This document shows, piece after piece, positions 33,834 through 39,724 of a stretch of DNA of 39,724 nt (the first letter of the stretch is position 1; each line of letters starts with the position of its first letter). The stretch lies in NCBI GenBank assembly GCA_020723855.1, contig DYIB01000011.1, positions 1-39,724 on the forward strand, in the 5' to 3' direction. The translations under genes were made by a program, and so were the position numbers. The notes under the pieces are model-generated. The model was not told where the DNA came from. It ran no database searches and was given only the letters and a program-made list of their open reading frames with translations. The stretch is from Uliginosibacterium gangwonense. GTDB taxonomy: Bacteria > Pseudomonadota > Gammaproteobacteria > Burkholderiales > Rhodocyclaceae.

Positions 33834-35756
33834 TCAAGACGACTTCCGCACGCGCAGGTACCAATCGCACAACAGCCGCACCTGCTTGCGCGTGTAACCC
33901 TTGGCCACCATGCGGTTCACGAAGTCCTCGTGCTTCTTGGCGTCGTCGGCCGAAGCCTTGGCGTTGAAGGAGATCACCGGCAGCAGCTCCTCGGTGTTCG
34001 AGAACATCTTCTTCTCGATCACCGTACGCAGCTTCTCGTACGAAGTCCAGGACGGATTCTTGCCGCCGTGGGCCGCGCGCGCGCGCAGGACGAAGTTCAC
34101 GATCTCGTTGCGGAAGTCCTTCGGGTTGGAAATGCCCGCCGGCTTCTCGATCTTCTCCAGCTCGTTGTTGAGCGCCGCCCGGTCGAAGGATTCGCCGGTG
34201 TCCGGATCGCGGTATTCCTGGTCCTGGATCCAGAAATCGGCGAAGGTCACGTAGCGGTCGAAGATGTTCTGGCCGTACTCGGAGTAGGACTCCAGGTACG
34301 CCGTCTGGATCTCCTTGCCGATGAACTCCACGTAGCGCGGGGTGATGTATTCCTTGATGAAGGCGATATACTTCTGCTCCAGCTCGGGCGGGAACTGCTC
34401 GCGCTCGATCTGCTGCTCCAGGACGTAGAGCAGGTGCACCGGGTTGGCGGCCACCTCCGAGTGGTCGAAGTTGAATACCTTGGACAGGATCTTGAACGCC
34501 CAGCGGGTGGACACGCCGGTCATGCCCTCGTCCACCCCGGCGTAGTCCCGGTACTCCTGGTAGGACTTGGCCTTGGGGTCCGTGTCCTTCAGGTTCTCGC
34601 CGTCATACACCAGCATCTTGGAGTAGATGCTCGAGTTCTCCGGCTCCTTCAGGCGCGTCAGCACCGAGAACTGGGCCATCATCTTCAGGGTGCCGGGCGC
34701 GCACACCGCTTCGGACAGCGACGAGTTGCGCACCAGCTTCTCGTAGATCTTCACCTCCTCGCTCACGCGCAGGCAGTAAGGCACCTTGACGATGTAGATG
34801 CGGTCCAACAGGGCCTCGTTGTTCTTGTTGTTCTTGAACATCTTCCACTCCGACTCGTTGGAGTGGGCCAGGATGATGCCGTCGAAGGGAATGGCGCCGA
34901 AGCCTTCCGTGCCCTTGTAGTTGCCTTCCTGGGTAGCCGTCAGCAGCGGGTGCAGCACCTTGATGGGCGCCTTGAACATCTCGACGAATTCCAGCAGGCC
35001 CTGGTTGGCCAGGCACAGGCCGCCCGAGAAGCTGTAGGCGTCCGGGTCGTCCTGGGAATACTGCTCCAGCTTGCGGATGTCGATCTTTCCCACCAGTGAC
35101 GACAGGTCCTGGTTGTTCTCGTCGCCCGGCTCGGTCTTGGTCACGGCGATCTGCTTGAGCACCGACGGATAGCGCTTCACCACCCGGAACCTGCGGATGT
35201 CGCCGTTGTACTCGTGCAGGCGCTTGACCGCCCAGGGCGACAGGATGCGGTTGAGGTAGCGGCGCGGAATGCCGTAATCCTCCTCCAGGATCTGGCCGTC
35301 CTCCTCCGCATCGAAAAGGCCCAGCGGCGATTCGTTCACCGGTGAGCCCTTGATCGCGTAGAAGGGCGCGTTTTCCATCAGTCGCTTCAGGCGCTCGGCG
35401 ATGGATGACTTGCCGCCGCCCACCGGGCCCAGCAGGTAGAGGATCTGCTTTTTCTCCTCCAGCCCCTGGGCGGCATGACGGAAGTAGGCCACCACCTGCT
35501 CGATGACTTCCTCCAGTCCGTAGAAGTCCCGGAAACTGGGGTAGACCTTGATGATCTTGTTGGCGAATATGCGCGACAGCCGCGGGTCATGGCGGGTGTC
35601 GACCAGCTCGGGCTCGCCAATGGCGTACAGCATCCGCTCGGCGGCCGTGGCGTAGGCCATCGGGTCGCGCTTGCAGATCTGCAGGTATTCCTCCAGCGAA
35701 TACTCCTCCTCGCGGGTACGGTCGTATCTTGTGGCGAAATTATCGAAGACGTCCAT
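33834..35756 (-). CDS. prkA: PrkA/YeaG family serine protein kinase with AAA domain
   Basis: The 640-residue protein has an N-terminal AAA-type domain with Walker A GPVGGGKSS (110-118) and a C-terminal PrkA kinase-like domain. Markers are MDVFDNFATRYDRTREEEYSLEEYL, GSPVNESPLGLFD, PFDGIILAHSNESEWKMFKNN and DEGMTGVSTRWAFKIL. Length equals E. coli YeaG (644). It is linked to stress and nitrogen starvation responses; both kinase and protease-like activities have been reported for relatives. GGAGG lies 5 nt before the ATG at 35756. It heads the prkA-yeaH-spoVR operon and has a long gene-free upstream region. Confidence 0.95.
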   Translation of the reverse strand: MDVFDNFATRYDRTREEEYSLEEYLQICKRDPMAYATAAERMLYAIGEPELVDTRHDPRLSRIFANKIIKVYPSFRDFYGLEEVIEQVVAYFRHAAQGLEEKKQILYLLGPVGGGKSSIAERLKRLMENAPFYAIKGSPVNESPLGLFDAEEDGQILEEDYGIPRRYLNRILSPWAVKRLHEYNGDIRRFRVVKRYPSVLKQIAVTKTEPGDENNQDLSSLVGKIDIRKLEQYSQDDPDAYSFSGGLCLANQGLLEFVEMFKAPIKVLHPLLTATQEGNYKGTEGFGAIPFDGIILAHSNESEWKMFKNNKNNEALLDRIYIVKVPYCLRVSEEVKIYEKLVRNSSLSEAVCAPGTLKMMAQFSVLTRLKEPENSSIYSKMLVYDGENLKDTDPKAKSYQEYRDYAGVDEGMTGVSTRWAFKILSKVFNFDHSEVAANPVHLLYVLEQQIEREQFPPELEQKYIAFIKEYITPRYVEFIGKEIQTAYLESYSEYGQNIFDRYVTFADFWIQDQEYRDPDTGESFDRAALNNELEKIEKPAGISNPKDFRNEIVNFVLRARAAHGGKNPSWTSYEKLRTVIEKKMFSNTEELLPVISFNAKASADDAKKHEDFVNRMVAKGYTRKQVRLLCDWYLRVRKSS

Positions 35757-36467
35757 CAAATCCTCCGGACAACCATGCTCCTTCTTCGGCCACCGCGACC
35801 CGTCGGGACTGCGCTCGCGGCGCACGCCTGCGCACCGCCGGCCGAAGCCTCCAGACGCCGATGCTCTAGTAGAAATAACGGCGCCCGAACGAGATGCTTG
35901 AGAAACTGCAACAACTCCCTCGCGCATCTCCCCTCAGTGGATCGGGTTTTCCCTGCAAAGTTCAATTCCGGAGCACCGAGGCCACAAAGGCAACAGTAAG
36001 TCTTTTTGGCGCTGCTTTCCACCGGAAACCGGCTTGTCGGCATCAGTCCTACACCTGCCAGCCAACACACCCTGGCGCTGCCAGGGCCATTTTCTCGTCA
36101 AGCTTCTTCGCTTCCTTTATAGATCGAATCGGGCGCGCCCGAACGGAAAACTCGCCCCTCCTGCGCCGTTAACGTTCAGCCGGCGCTCCGGTGCACGCGG
36201 CCGCGCACCGGGGGCAGAAAAAAATTCGGCGCTAAAGTTTTCGGCAACGCTGCCGTGATAACCATCGATAGGTTCCTCCGGGATCACCGGGCTTGGCGTC
36301 GCTGGCGCGCGGCGTCGCGCGCGGCAGCTTCGAAGAGCAGCGACGGCGGATCCGCACGGCGCACGGCGCCGCCAGACTCCCCTTGCGGATCCGTTCCCCC
36401 TTCCCCGCCCTCGCGGCGGGGTTTCTTTTGCGGCGTAGCAGCATCGCCCGCCCGAAGGACCGGGCAC
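35757..36467. other. 711-bp gene-poor region between prkA and greB
   Basis: No frame here resembles a known protein. I see a CCCTGGC/GCCAGGG hairpin (36070-36086), an A-rich patch near 36219-36236, a minus-strand 29-codon frame at 36176-36265 preceded by GGAGG (36275-36279, 9 nt from its ATG), paired CGGATCCG palindromes (36348-36355 and 36387-36394), and a plus-oriented terminator (36403-36429). The region must hold the prkA promoter and leader, but I cannot point to a clear sigma-70 or sigma-54 site on the minus strand. Confidence 0.6.
36403..36429 (+). terminator. Terminator-like hairpin oriented plus, downstream of structured sequence
   Basis: CCCCGCC (36403-36409) pairs with GGCGGGG (36415-36421) around CTCGC, followed by TTTCTTTT. 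No plus-strand gene precedes it. It lies about 40 bp after the greB stop on the other strand and, read from greB, has no U-tract. The preceding ~160 bp contains GGCGC/GCGCC and CGGATCCG pairings, so a small plus-strand RNA is possible. Confidence 0.5.
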
Positions 36468-37034
36468 TCAGTCGTCTGCCGTGCCGGCGCAGTAGCGCAC
36501 CGCGACGATGTCCACTTCGCGCGGCCCGACCGGGCTGTGGAAGCGCACCGTATCGCCCTCCCGGGCCTTGAGCAGGGCGCGGGCAAGGGGCGAGATCCAG
36601 CTGATGCGCCCCTGGCTGGCGTCAGCTTCGTCCACGCCCACGATCTGGAAGGTCTGCTCCTTGCCGTCGCCGTCGCATATGGTGACGGTGGCGCCGAAGA
36701 ACACCTGGTCGGTGTTCTCCTGCTGCGCCGGGTCCACCACGTGGGCGTTCTCCAGCCGCTTGATGAGGAAGCGGATGCGCCGGTCGATCTCGCGCAGGCG
36801 TTTCTTGCCGTAGATGTAGTCGCCGTTCTCGGAGCGGTCGCCGTTGCCGGCGGCCCAGGCGACGGTATTCACCACGCCGGGCCGCTCCACTTCCACCAGG
36901 TGCTTGAGTTCCGCCTTCAGCGCCGCGTAGCCGCGCGGCGTGATGTAGTTCCGGGTGCCGGGAAGCAGGGCCGGCGCGCCGCCCTGCTCCTGGTCGTCAT
37001 CGTGCTGGTCCTCGCGGATGAATGCCTTGCTCAT
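36468..37034 (-). CDS. greB: Transcription elongation factor GreB
   Basis: The 188-residue protein stimulates RNA polymerase to cleave the 3' end of backtracked transcripts. The N-terminal coiled coil includes GDRSENGDYIYGKKRLREID, whose acidic residues sit at the active tip, followed by RRIRFLIKRLE. The C-terminal FKBP-like domain has VFFGATVTI and ISPLARALLKAREGD. KKRLREIDRRIRFL is the GreB rather than GreA version. It is about 30 residues longer than E. coli GreB at the N-terminus, with an acidic low-complexity stretch (EDQHDDDQEQ). A perfect GGCCGCC/GGCGGCC inverted repeat lies 8-24 bp upstream of the start. Confidence 0.93.
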   Translation of the reverse strand: MSKAFIREDQHDDDQEQGGAPALLPGTRNYITPRGYAALKAELKHLVEVERPGVVNTVAWAAGNGDRSENGDYIYGKKRLREIDRRIRFLIKRLENAHVVDPAQQENTDQVFFGATVTICDGDGKEQTFQIVGVDEADASQGRISWISPLARALLKAREGDTVRFHSPVGPREVDIVAVRYCAGTADD

Positions 37035-37042
37035 GGATGAAT

Positions 37043-37058
37043 GGCCGCCAGGGCGGCC
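37043..37058. repeat. Perfect inverted repeat immediately upstream of greB
   Basis: GGCCGCC-AG-GGCGGCC lies in the 58-bp divergent gap between greB and azlC, 9 bp from the greB ATG. In the greB mRNA it would fold over the place where a Shine-Dalgarno sequence should be; none is visible. Confidence 0.55.
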
Positions 37059-37092
37059 GTCCAGACGTCGAAATCACCAATGGGAAAATAGT

Positions 37093-37836
37093 ATGATAGC
37101 CAACAAATCGTTCATAACAACCGCGTTGGCCTCTCCTCAGACCAAAGCCGCCGAAAAGGTTTCCTCCCGCAATGCCTTCATTGCCGGCCTGCGCGCCTGC
37201 GGCGCCCTGACCATGGCCGCCGTCCCCTTCGGCATGGTGTGCGGCGCCGCCGCCAAGGCTGCCGGCTTCGACTTCCACCAGGCCTTCGCCCTGTCCTGGC
37301 TGGTGTTCGCCGGCTCCTCCCAGATCGTCGCCAGTCAGATGTTCGCCAGTGGCGCCCCCGCCTGGGTGATCGTCGTCACCGGCATCGTCGTGAACCTGCG
37401 CTTCATGATGTACAGCGCCGCCCTGGCGCCCCACATGAAGGGGCTGACCCCGGTGCGCCGCTGGCTTGCCGCCTACCTGCTGACCGACCAGGCTTTCGCC
37501 GTCACGCTGGCCCGCGCCGCCGAGGGCAGGCCCGGCACCGAGTCGTTCTATTTCGGCGTGTCGGCCGGCCTGTGGCTGTTCTGGCAGCTCGCCAGCCTTG
37601 CCGGCATCGTCCTGGGGGCCCTCATTCCTCCGATCTGGTCGATGGACTTCGTGGTCGCCCTCACCTTCATCGCGGTGCTGGCGCCGGTGCTGAAGGACCG
37701 CTCCATGGCCGTGGCCGCCGCCTGCGGCGCCGTGGCCGCGGTGGCGCTGGACCTGCCCCTGAAGCTCAACCTCATCGCCGCCGCCTTCATCGGCATCGCC
37801 GCCGGCATGCTCACCAGCAGACTATGGAAACGCTAG
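37093..37836 (+). CDS. azlC: AzlC family branched-chain amino acid exporter, large subunit
   Basis: The 247-residue membrane protein has about five to six hydrophobic segments after a short polar N-terminus. Family markers are GLRACGALTMAAVPFGMVCG, WLVFAGSSQIVASQM, the NLRFMMYSAALAPHMKG segment, and LTDQAFAV. AzlC/YgaZ proteins work with a small AzlD/YgaH partner to export branched-chain amino acids or related compounds; the substrate here is not known. The ATG at 37093 is chosen from the conserved length; the ribosome site is weak. It overlaps azlD by 13 bp and is divergent from greB. Confidence 0.92.
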   Translation: MIANKSFITTALASPQTKAAEKVSSRNAFIAGLRACGALTMAAVPFGMVCGAAAKAAGFDFHQAFALSWLVFAGSSQIVASQMFASGAPAWVIVVTGIVVNLRFMMYSAALAPHMKGLTPVRRWLAAYLLTDQAFAVTLARAAEGRPGTESFYFGVSAGLWLFWQLASLAGIVLGALIPPIWSMDFVVALTFIAVLAPVLKDRSMAVAAACGAVAAVALDLPLKLNLIAAAFIGIAAGMLTSRLWKR

Positions 37837-38150
37837 TGGAGTGGGGCATCATCATCGCCCTGGGCTTGGGCACTTTTGCCACCCGCCTGTCCTTTCTTGC
37901 CCTGTTCGCCAAGGCGGAGCCCCCCGGGTGGATGCGGCGCGCCCTGCAATATGTGCCACCCGCGGTGCTGGCGGCCATCATCGCGCCCCTGCTGTTCGCC
38001 CAGCGGGCCGGGGCGCTTCCGGCCCCGGAAATGGAGAGAGTGATCGCCGCGCTGTTGGCCTTCGCCGTGGCCTACCGCACGCGCAGCACCCTGCTCACCG
38101 TGGTAGCGGGCATGGCGGCGCTGTGGGGATTGCAGGCGCTCATGGAATAG
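37824..38150 (+). CDS. azlD: AzlD family transporter small subunit
   Basis: The 108-residue membrane protein has four hydrophobic segments (GIIIALGLGTFATRLSFLAL, then VPPAVLAAIIAPLLF and others). LGTFATRLSF and YVPPAVLAAIIAP are typical AzlD/YgaH sequences. It pairs with AzlC, with which it is translationally coupled: its ATG at 37824 lies inside the last codons of azlC. Confidence 0.92.
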   Translation: METLVEWGIIIALGLGTFATRLSFLALFAKAEPPGWMRRALQYVPPAVLAAIIAPLLFAQRAGALPAPEMERVIAALLAFAVAYRTRSTLLTVVAGMAALWGLQALME

Positions 38151-38161
38151 GGAATAGGGGG

Positions 38162-38181
38162 CCGGCGCGCACGGGCGCCGG
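38162..38181. terminator. Hairpin between convergent azlD and DUF3567 genes
   Basis: CCGGCGC and GCGCCGG pair perfectly around a 6-base loop. It is placed where a terminator for both convergent genes is expected but has no clear U-tract. Confidence 0.4.
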
Positions 38182-38191
38182 TCGCTGTTCA

Positions 38192-38425
38192 TCAATGGAT
38201 CACGGTGGGCTGGGTCATCAGCTCGCCGTATTCATCCAGAAACTCGTCGAATTCGTCCAGGTCCGGCTGCTGGGCGACAAACTCCCGGAAATCCTCCCGA
38301 AAGCGGCGCGCCGCGCCATCCCGCACGAACATACCCTTGCCCGAGCGCTTGTCGATCACCTCGATCGCGTCCAGGCCGGGGTAATCCACCACCACCAGAA
38401 CGGGGTTGTTGAACACCAGCATCAT
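38192..38425 (-). CDS. DUF3567-like small protein
   Basis: The 77-residue acidic protein begins MMLVFNNPVLVVVDYPGLDAIEVIDKRSGKGMF in pattern: a hydrophobic strand, then the EVIDKRSG segment, an FREDFREFV helix and an acidic FDEFLDEYGELM end. This agrees with the betaproteobacterial DUF3567 family, whose function is unknown. AAGGAG lies 5 nt before the ATG at 38425. It is convergent with azlD. Confidence 0.72.
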   Translation of the reverse strand: MMLVFNNPVLVVVDYPGLDAIEVIDKRSGKGMFVRDGAARRFREDFREFVAQQPDLDEFDEFLDEYGELMTQPTVIH

Positions 38426-38596
38426 TGGAACTCCTTCGGCTTCCGCCGCGGTGTTGCCGCGGGCACCTGTTTTCGTTTACATAAGAGTCCTCAAGCAAAA
38501 TTCAAGCCCCTGGCCGGCGCTGTTGTCTTTCCCTTTGCCCGGGCATACCATTAGCAGCGGCCGCCGGCCCGCGCCGGCATCCGAACAGGCTGCGCC

Positions 38597-38806
38597 ATGA
38601 CGGAAGACCAACACATCGCCGAAATCCGTGCCCGCCTCCAGGAACTGCGGGTGGAGCACCGCGACCTGGACGAAGTGATCAACCGGCTGGTCCAGTCGCC
38701 TCCCTCGGACCAGCTCCTGCTGCAGCGACTGAAGAAGCGCAAGCTGCTGCTCAAAGACAAGATCAGCATCCTCGAACGCATGCTCACGCCGGACATCCCG
38801 GCCTAG
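38597..38806 (+). CDS. YdcH/DUF465 family small coiled-coil protein
   Basis: The 69-residue protein is mostly helical and charged: EIRARLQELRVEHRDLDEVINRL then LKKRKLLLKDKISILE (both shown in part). This matches the DUF465/YdcH pattern of two antiparallel helices joined by a short turn. Function is unknown. It ends 7 bp before the sulfhydrylase gene and is probably co-transcribed with it. Confidence 0.82.
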   Translation: MTEDQHIAEIRARLQELRVEHRDLDEVINRLVQSPPSDQLLLQRLKKRKLLLKDKISILERMLTPDIPA

Positions 38807-38813
38807 CCAATCC

Positions 38814-39724
38814 ATGACCGATCCCAAGACCTTCAGCTTCGATACGCTGAGCCTTCATGCTGGCCAGCAGCCCGACAACCAGTACGGCGCCCGCGCCACC
38901 CCCATCTACCTGACCACCAGCTTCGTTTTCAAGGACAGCGACCAGGCGGCCGCCCTGTTCAACATGGAGCGGGCCGGGCATGTCTATTCGCGCATCTCCA
39001 ATCCCACCAATGCGGTGCTGGAGGAGCGCATCGCCGCCCTGGAAGGCGGGGTGGGGGCCATTGCCACCGCCAGCGGCCAGGCGGCGCTGCATCTGGCGAT
39101 CGCCACCCTGATGGGCGCAGGCTCCCATATCGTCGCCTCCCGCGCCCTCTATGGCGGCTCCCACAACCTGCTGGAATACACCCTGCCGCGCTTCGGCATC
39201 ACCACCACCTTCGTCGATCCCCGCGACCTGGACGCCTGGCGCGCGGCGATCCGCCCGGACACCCGGCTGCTGTTCGGCGAGACCCTGGGCAATCCGGGCC
39301 TGGACGTGCTCGACGTGCCGCGGGTGGCGGAGCTCGCCCATGGCGCCGGCCTGCCGCTGCTGGTGGATGCCACCTTCACCACGCCCTACCTGATGCGGCC
39401 CCTGGACCTGGGTGCCGACCTGGTGTTCCACTCCGCCACCAAGTTCCTGGGCGGCCACGGGGTGGCCATCGGCGGCCTGCTGGTGGACGGGGGCGGCTTC
39501 GACTGGGAGAAATCGGGCAAATTCCCCACCCTGACCGAGCCCTATGCCGGCTTCCACGGCATGGACTTCGCGGAGGAATCCACCGTCGCCGCCTTCCTGC
39601 TGCGGGCGCGGCGCGAGGGATTGCGCGACTTCGGCGCCTGCATGTCGCCGCTGACCGCCTTCCAGCTCCTCCAGGGCATGGAGACCCTGCCCCTGCGCAT
39701 GCAGCGCCACGTGGACAACACCCG
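38814..39724 (+). CDS. O-acetylhomoserine/O-succinylhomoserine sulfhydrylase, N-terminal part (runs off window)
   Basis: About 303 codons are present of a Cys/Met metabolism PLP enzyme usually ~390-430 residues long. The motifs FDTLSLHAGQQPD, ATPIYLTTSF, YSRISNPTN and ATASGQAALHLAIATL are typical. D185 in LLVDATFTTP holds the PLP ring, and the Schiff-base lysine is K210 in HSATKFLGGHG. These enzymes use sulfide and an activated homoserine to make homocysteine for methionine. The GQQPD start and overall pattern look more like the acetylhomoserine (MetY) type than succinyl (MetZ), but I leave the choice open. The ATG at 38814 fits the family N-terminus. Confidence 0.88.
   Translation, partial: MTDPKTFSFDTLSLHAGQQPDNQYGARATPIYLTTSFVFKDSDQAAALFNMERAGHVYSRISNPTNAVLEERIAALEGGVGAIATASGQAALHLAIATLMGAGSHIVASRALYGGSHNLLEYTLPRFGITTTFVDPRDLDAWRAAIRPDTRLLFGETLGNPGLDVLDVPRVAELAHGAGLPLLVDATFTTPYLMRPLDLGADLVFHSATKFLGGHGVAIGGLLVDGGGFDWEKSGKFPTLTEPYAGFHGMDFAEESTVAAFLLRARREGLRDFGACMSPLTAFQLLQGMETLPLRMQRHVDNT

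Noticed and set aside
35890-35930. Possible sigma-54 promoter for prkA on the minus strand
   Set aside because: The GG and GC elements do not have the required 10-bp separation.
36117-36467. A 116-codon minus-strand frame downstream of greB
   Set aside because: Arg/Ala/Pro-rich composition, no domain, and no ribosome site. It reads through the terminator-like hairpin.

Overview
The window is about 39.7 kb of dense, high-GC bacterial chromosome with short intergenic gaps. Gene content points to a betaproteobacterium. The best pointers are the small DUF3567 and DUF1841 proteins, an rnfABCDGE-nth cluster, an aat-bpt pair, tandem small cytochromes c, and the prkA-yeaH-spoVR set. The family assignment is inference. 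I see no phage, transposase, CRISPR, tRNA or rRNA.

Layout. 1-5.4 kb: the 3' part of a class I fumarase, a response regulator with a degenerate GGDEF domain, a YhdH/AcuI oxidoreductase, a secreted NlpC/P60 hydrolase, a patatin-like lipoprotein, a cloverleaf-like intergenic repeat and a DUF2325 protein. 5.4-9.5 kb: an Fbp-type ferric iron ABC transporter (fbpA, fbpB, fbpC) with Fur-box-like operators. fbpC runs by a 4-bp overlap into aat and bpt (N-degron tagging), then pyrD and alanine dehydrogenase (to 13.05 kb). 13.2-20.5 kb: rnfABCDGE, nth, a FIST protein and DUF1841, packed as one operon. 20.5-23.1 kb (minus strand): two monoheme cytochromes c and two tandem HDOD genes, one interrupted by an amber codon. 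23.2-26.9 kb: a MoxR ATPase, a PilZ protein, a CoxE-like VWA protein and a Tat-exported FecR-domain protein. 26.9-35.8 kb (minus strand): a PulE/GspE-type ATPase, htpG with a clear sigma-32 promoter, and spoVR, yeaH and prkA. 35.8-39.7 kb: a 711-bp gene-poor stretch, greB, azlC-azlD, DUF3567, DUF465 and the 5' part of an O-acetylhomoserine sulfhydrylase gene.

How it fits together. Most genes are core metabolism, redox and stress functions. The less ordinary parts are: (i) the iron locus, where FbpC and the divergent DUF2325 protein both carry extra cysteine clusters and the fbpC transcript probably continues into aat-bpt; (ii) the PilZ gene lying between a MoxR gene and its VWA partner, flanked by a 20-bp direct repeat made of the moxR 3' end; (iii) the amber-interrupted HDOD paralog; (iv) a family of 7-bp-period intergenic repeats; (v) plus-strand terminator-like hairpins with no gene in front of them. 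I did not find a clearly new multi-gene system. These five are the places I would look first.
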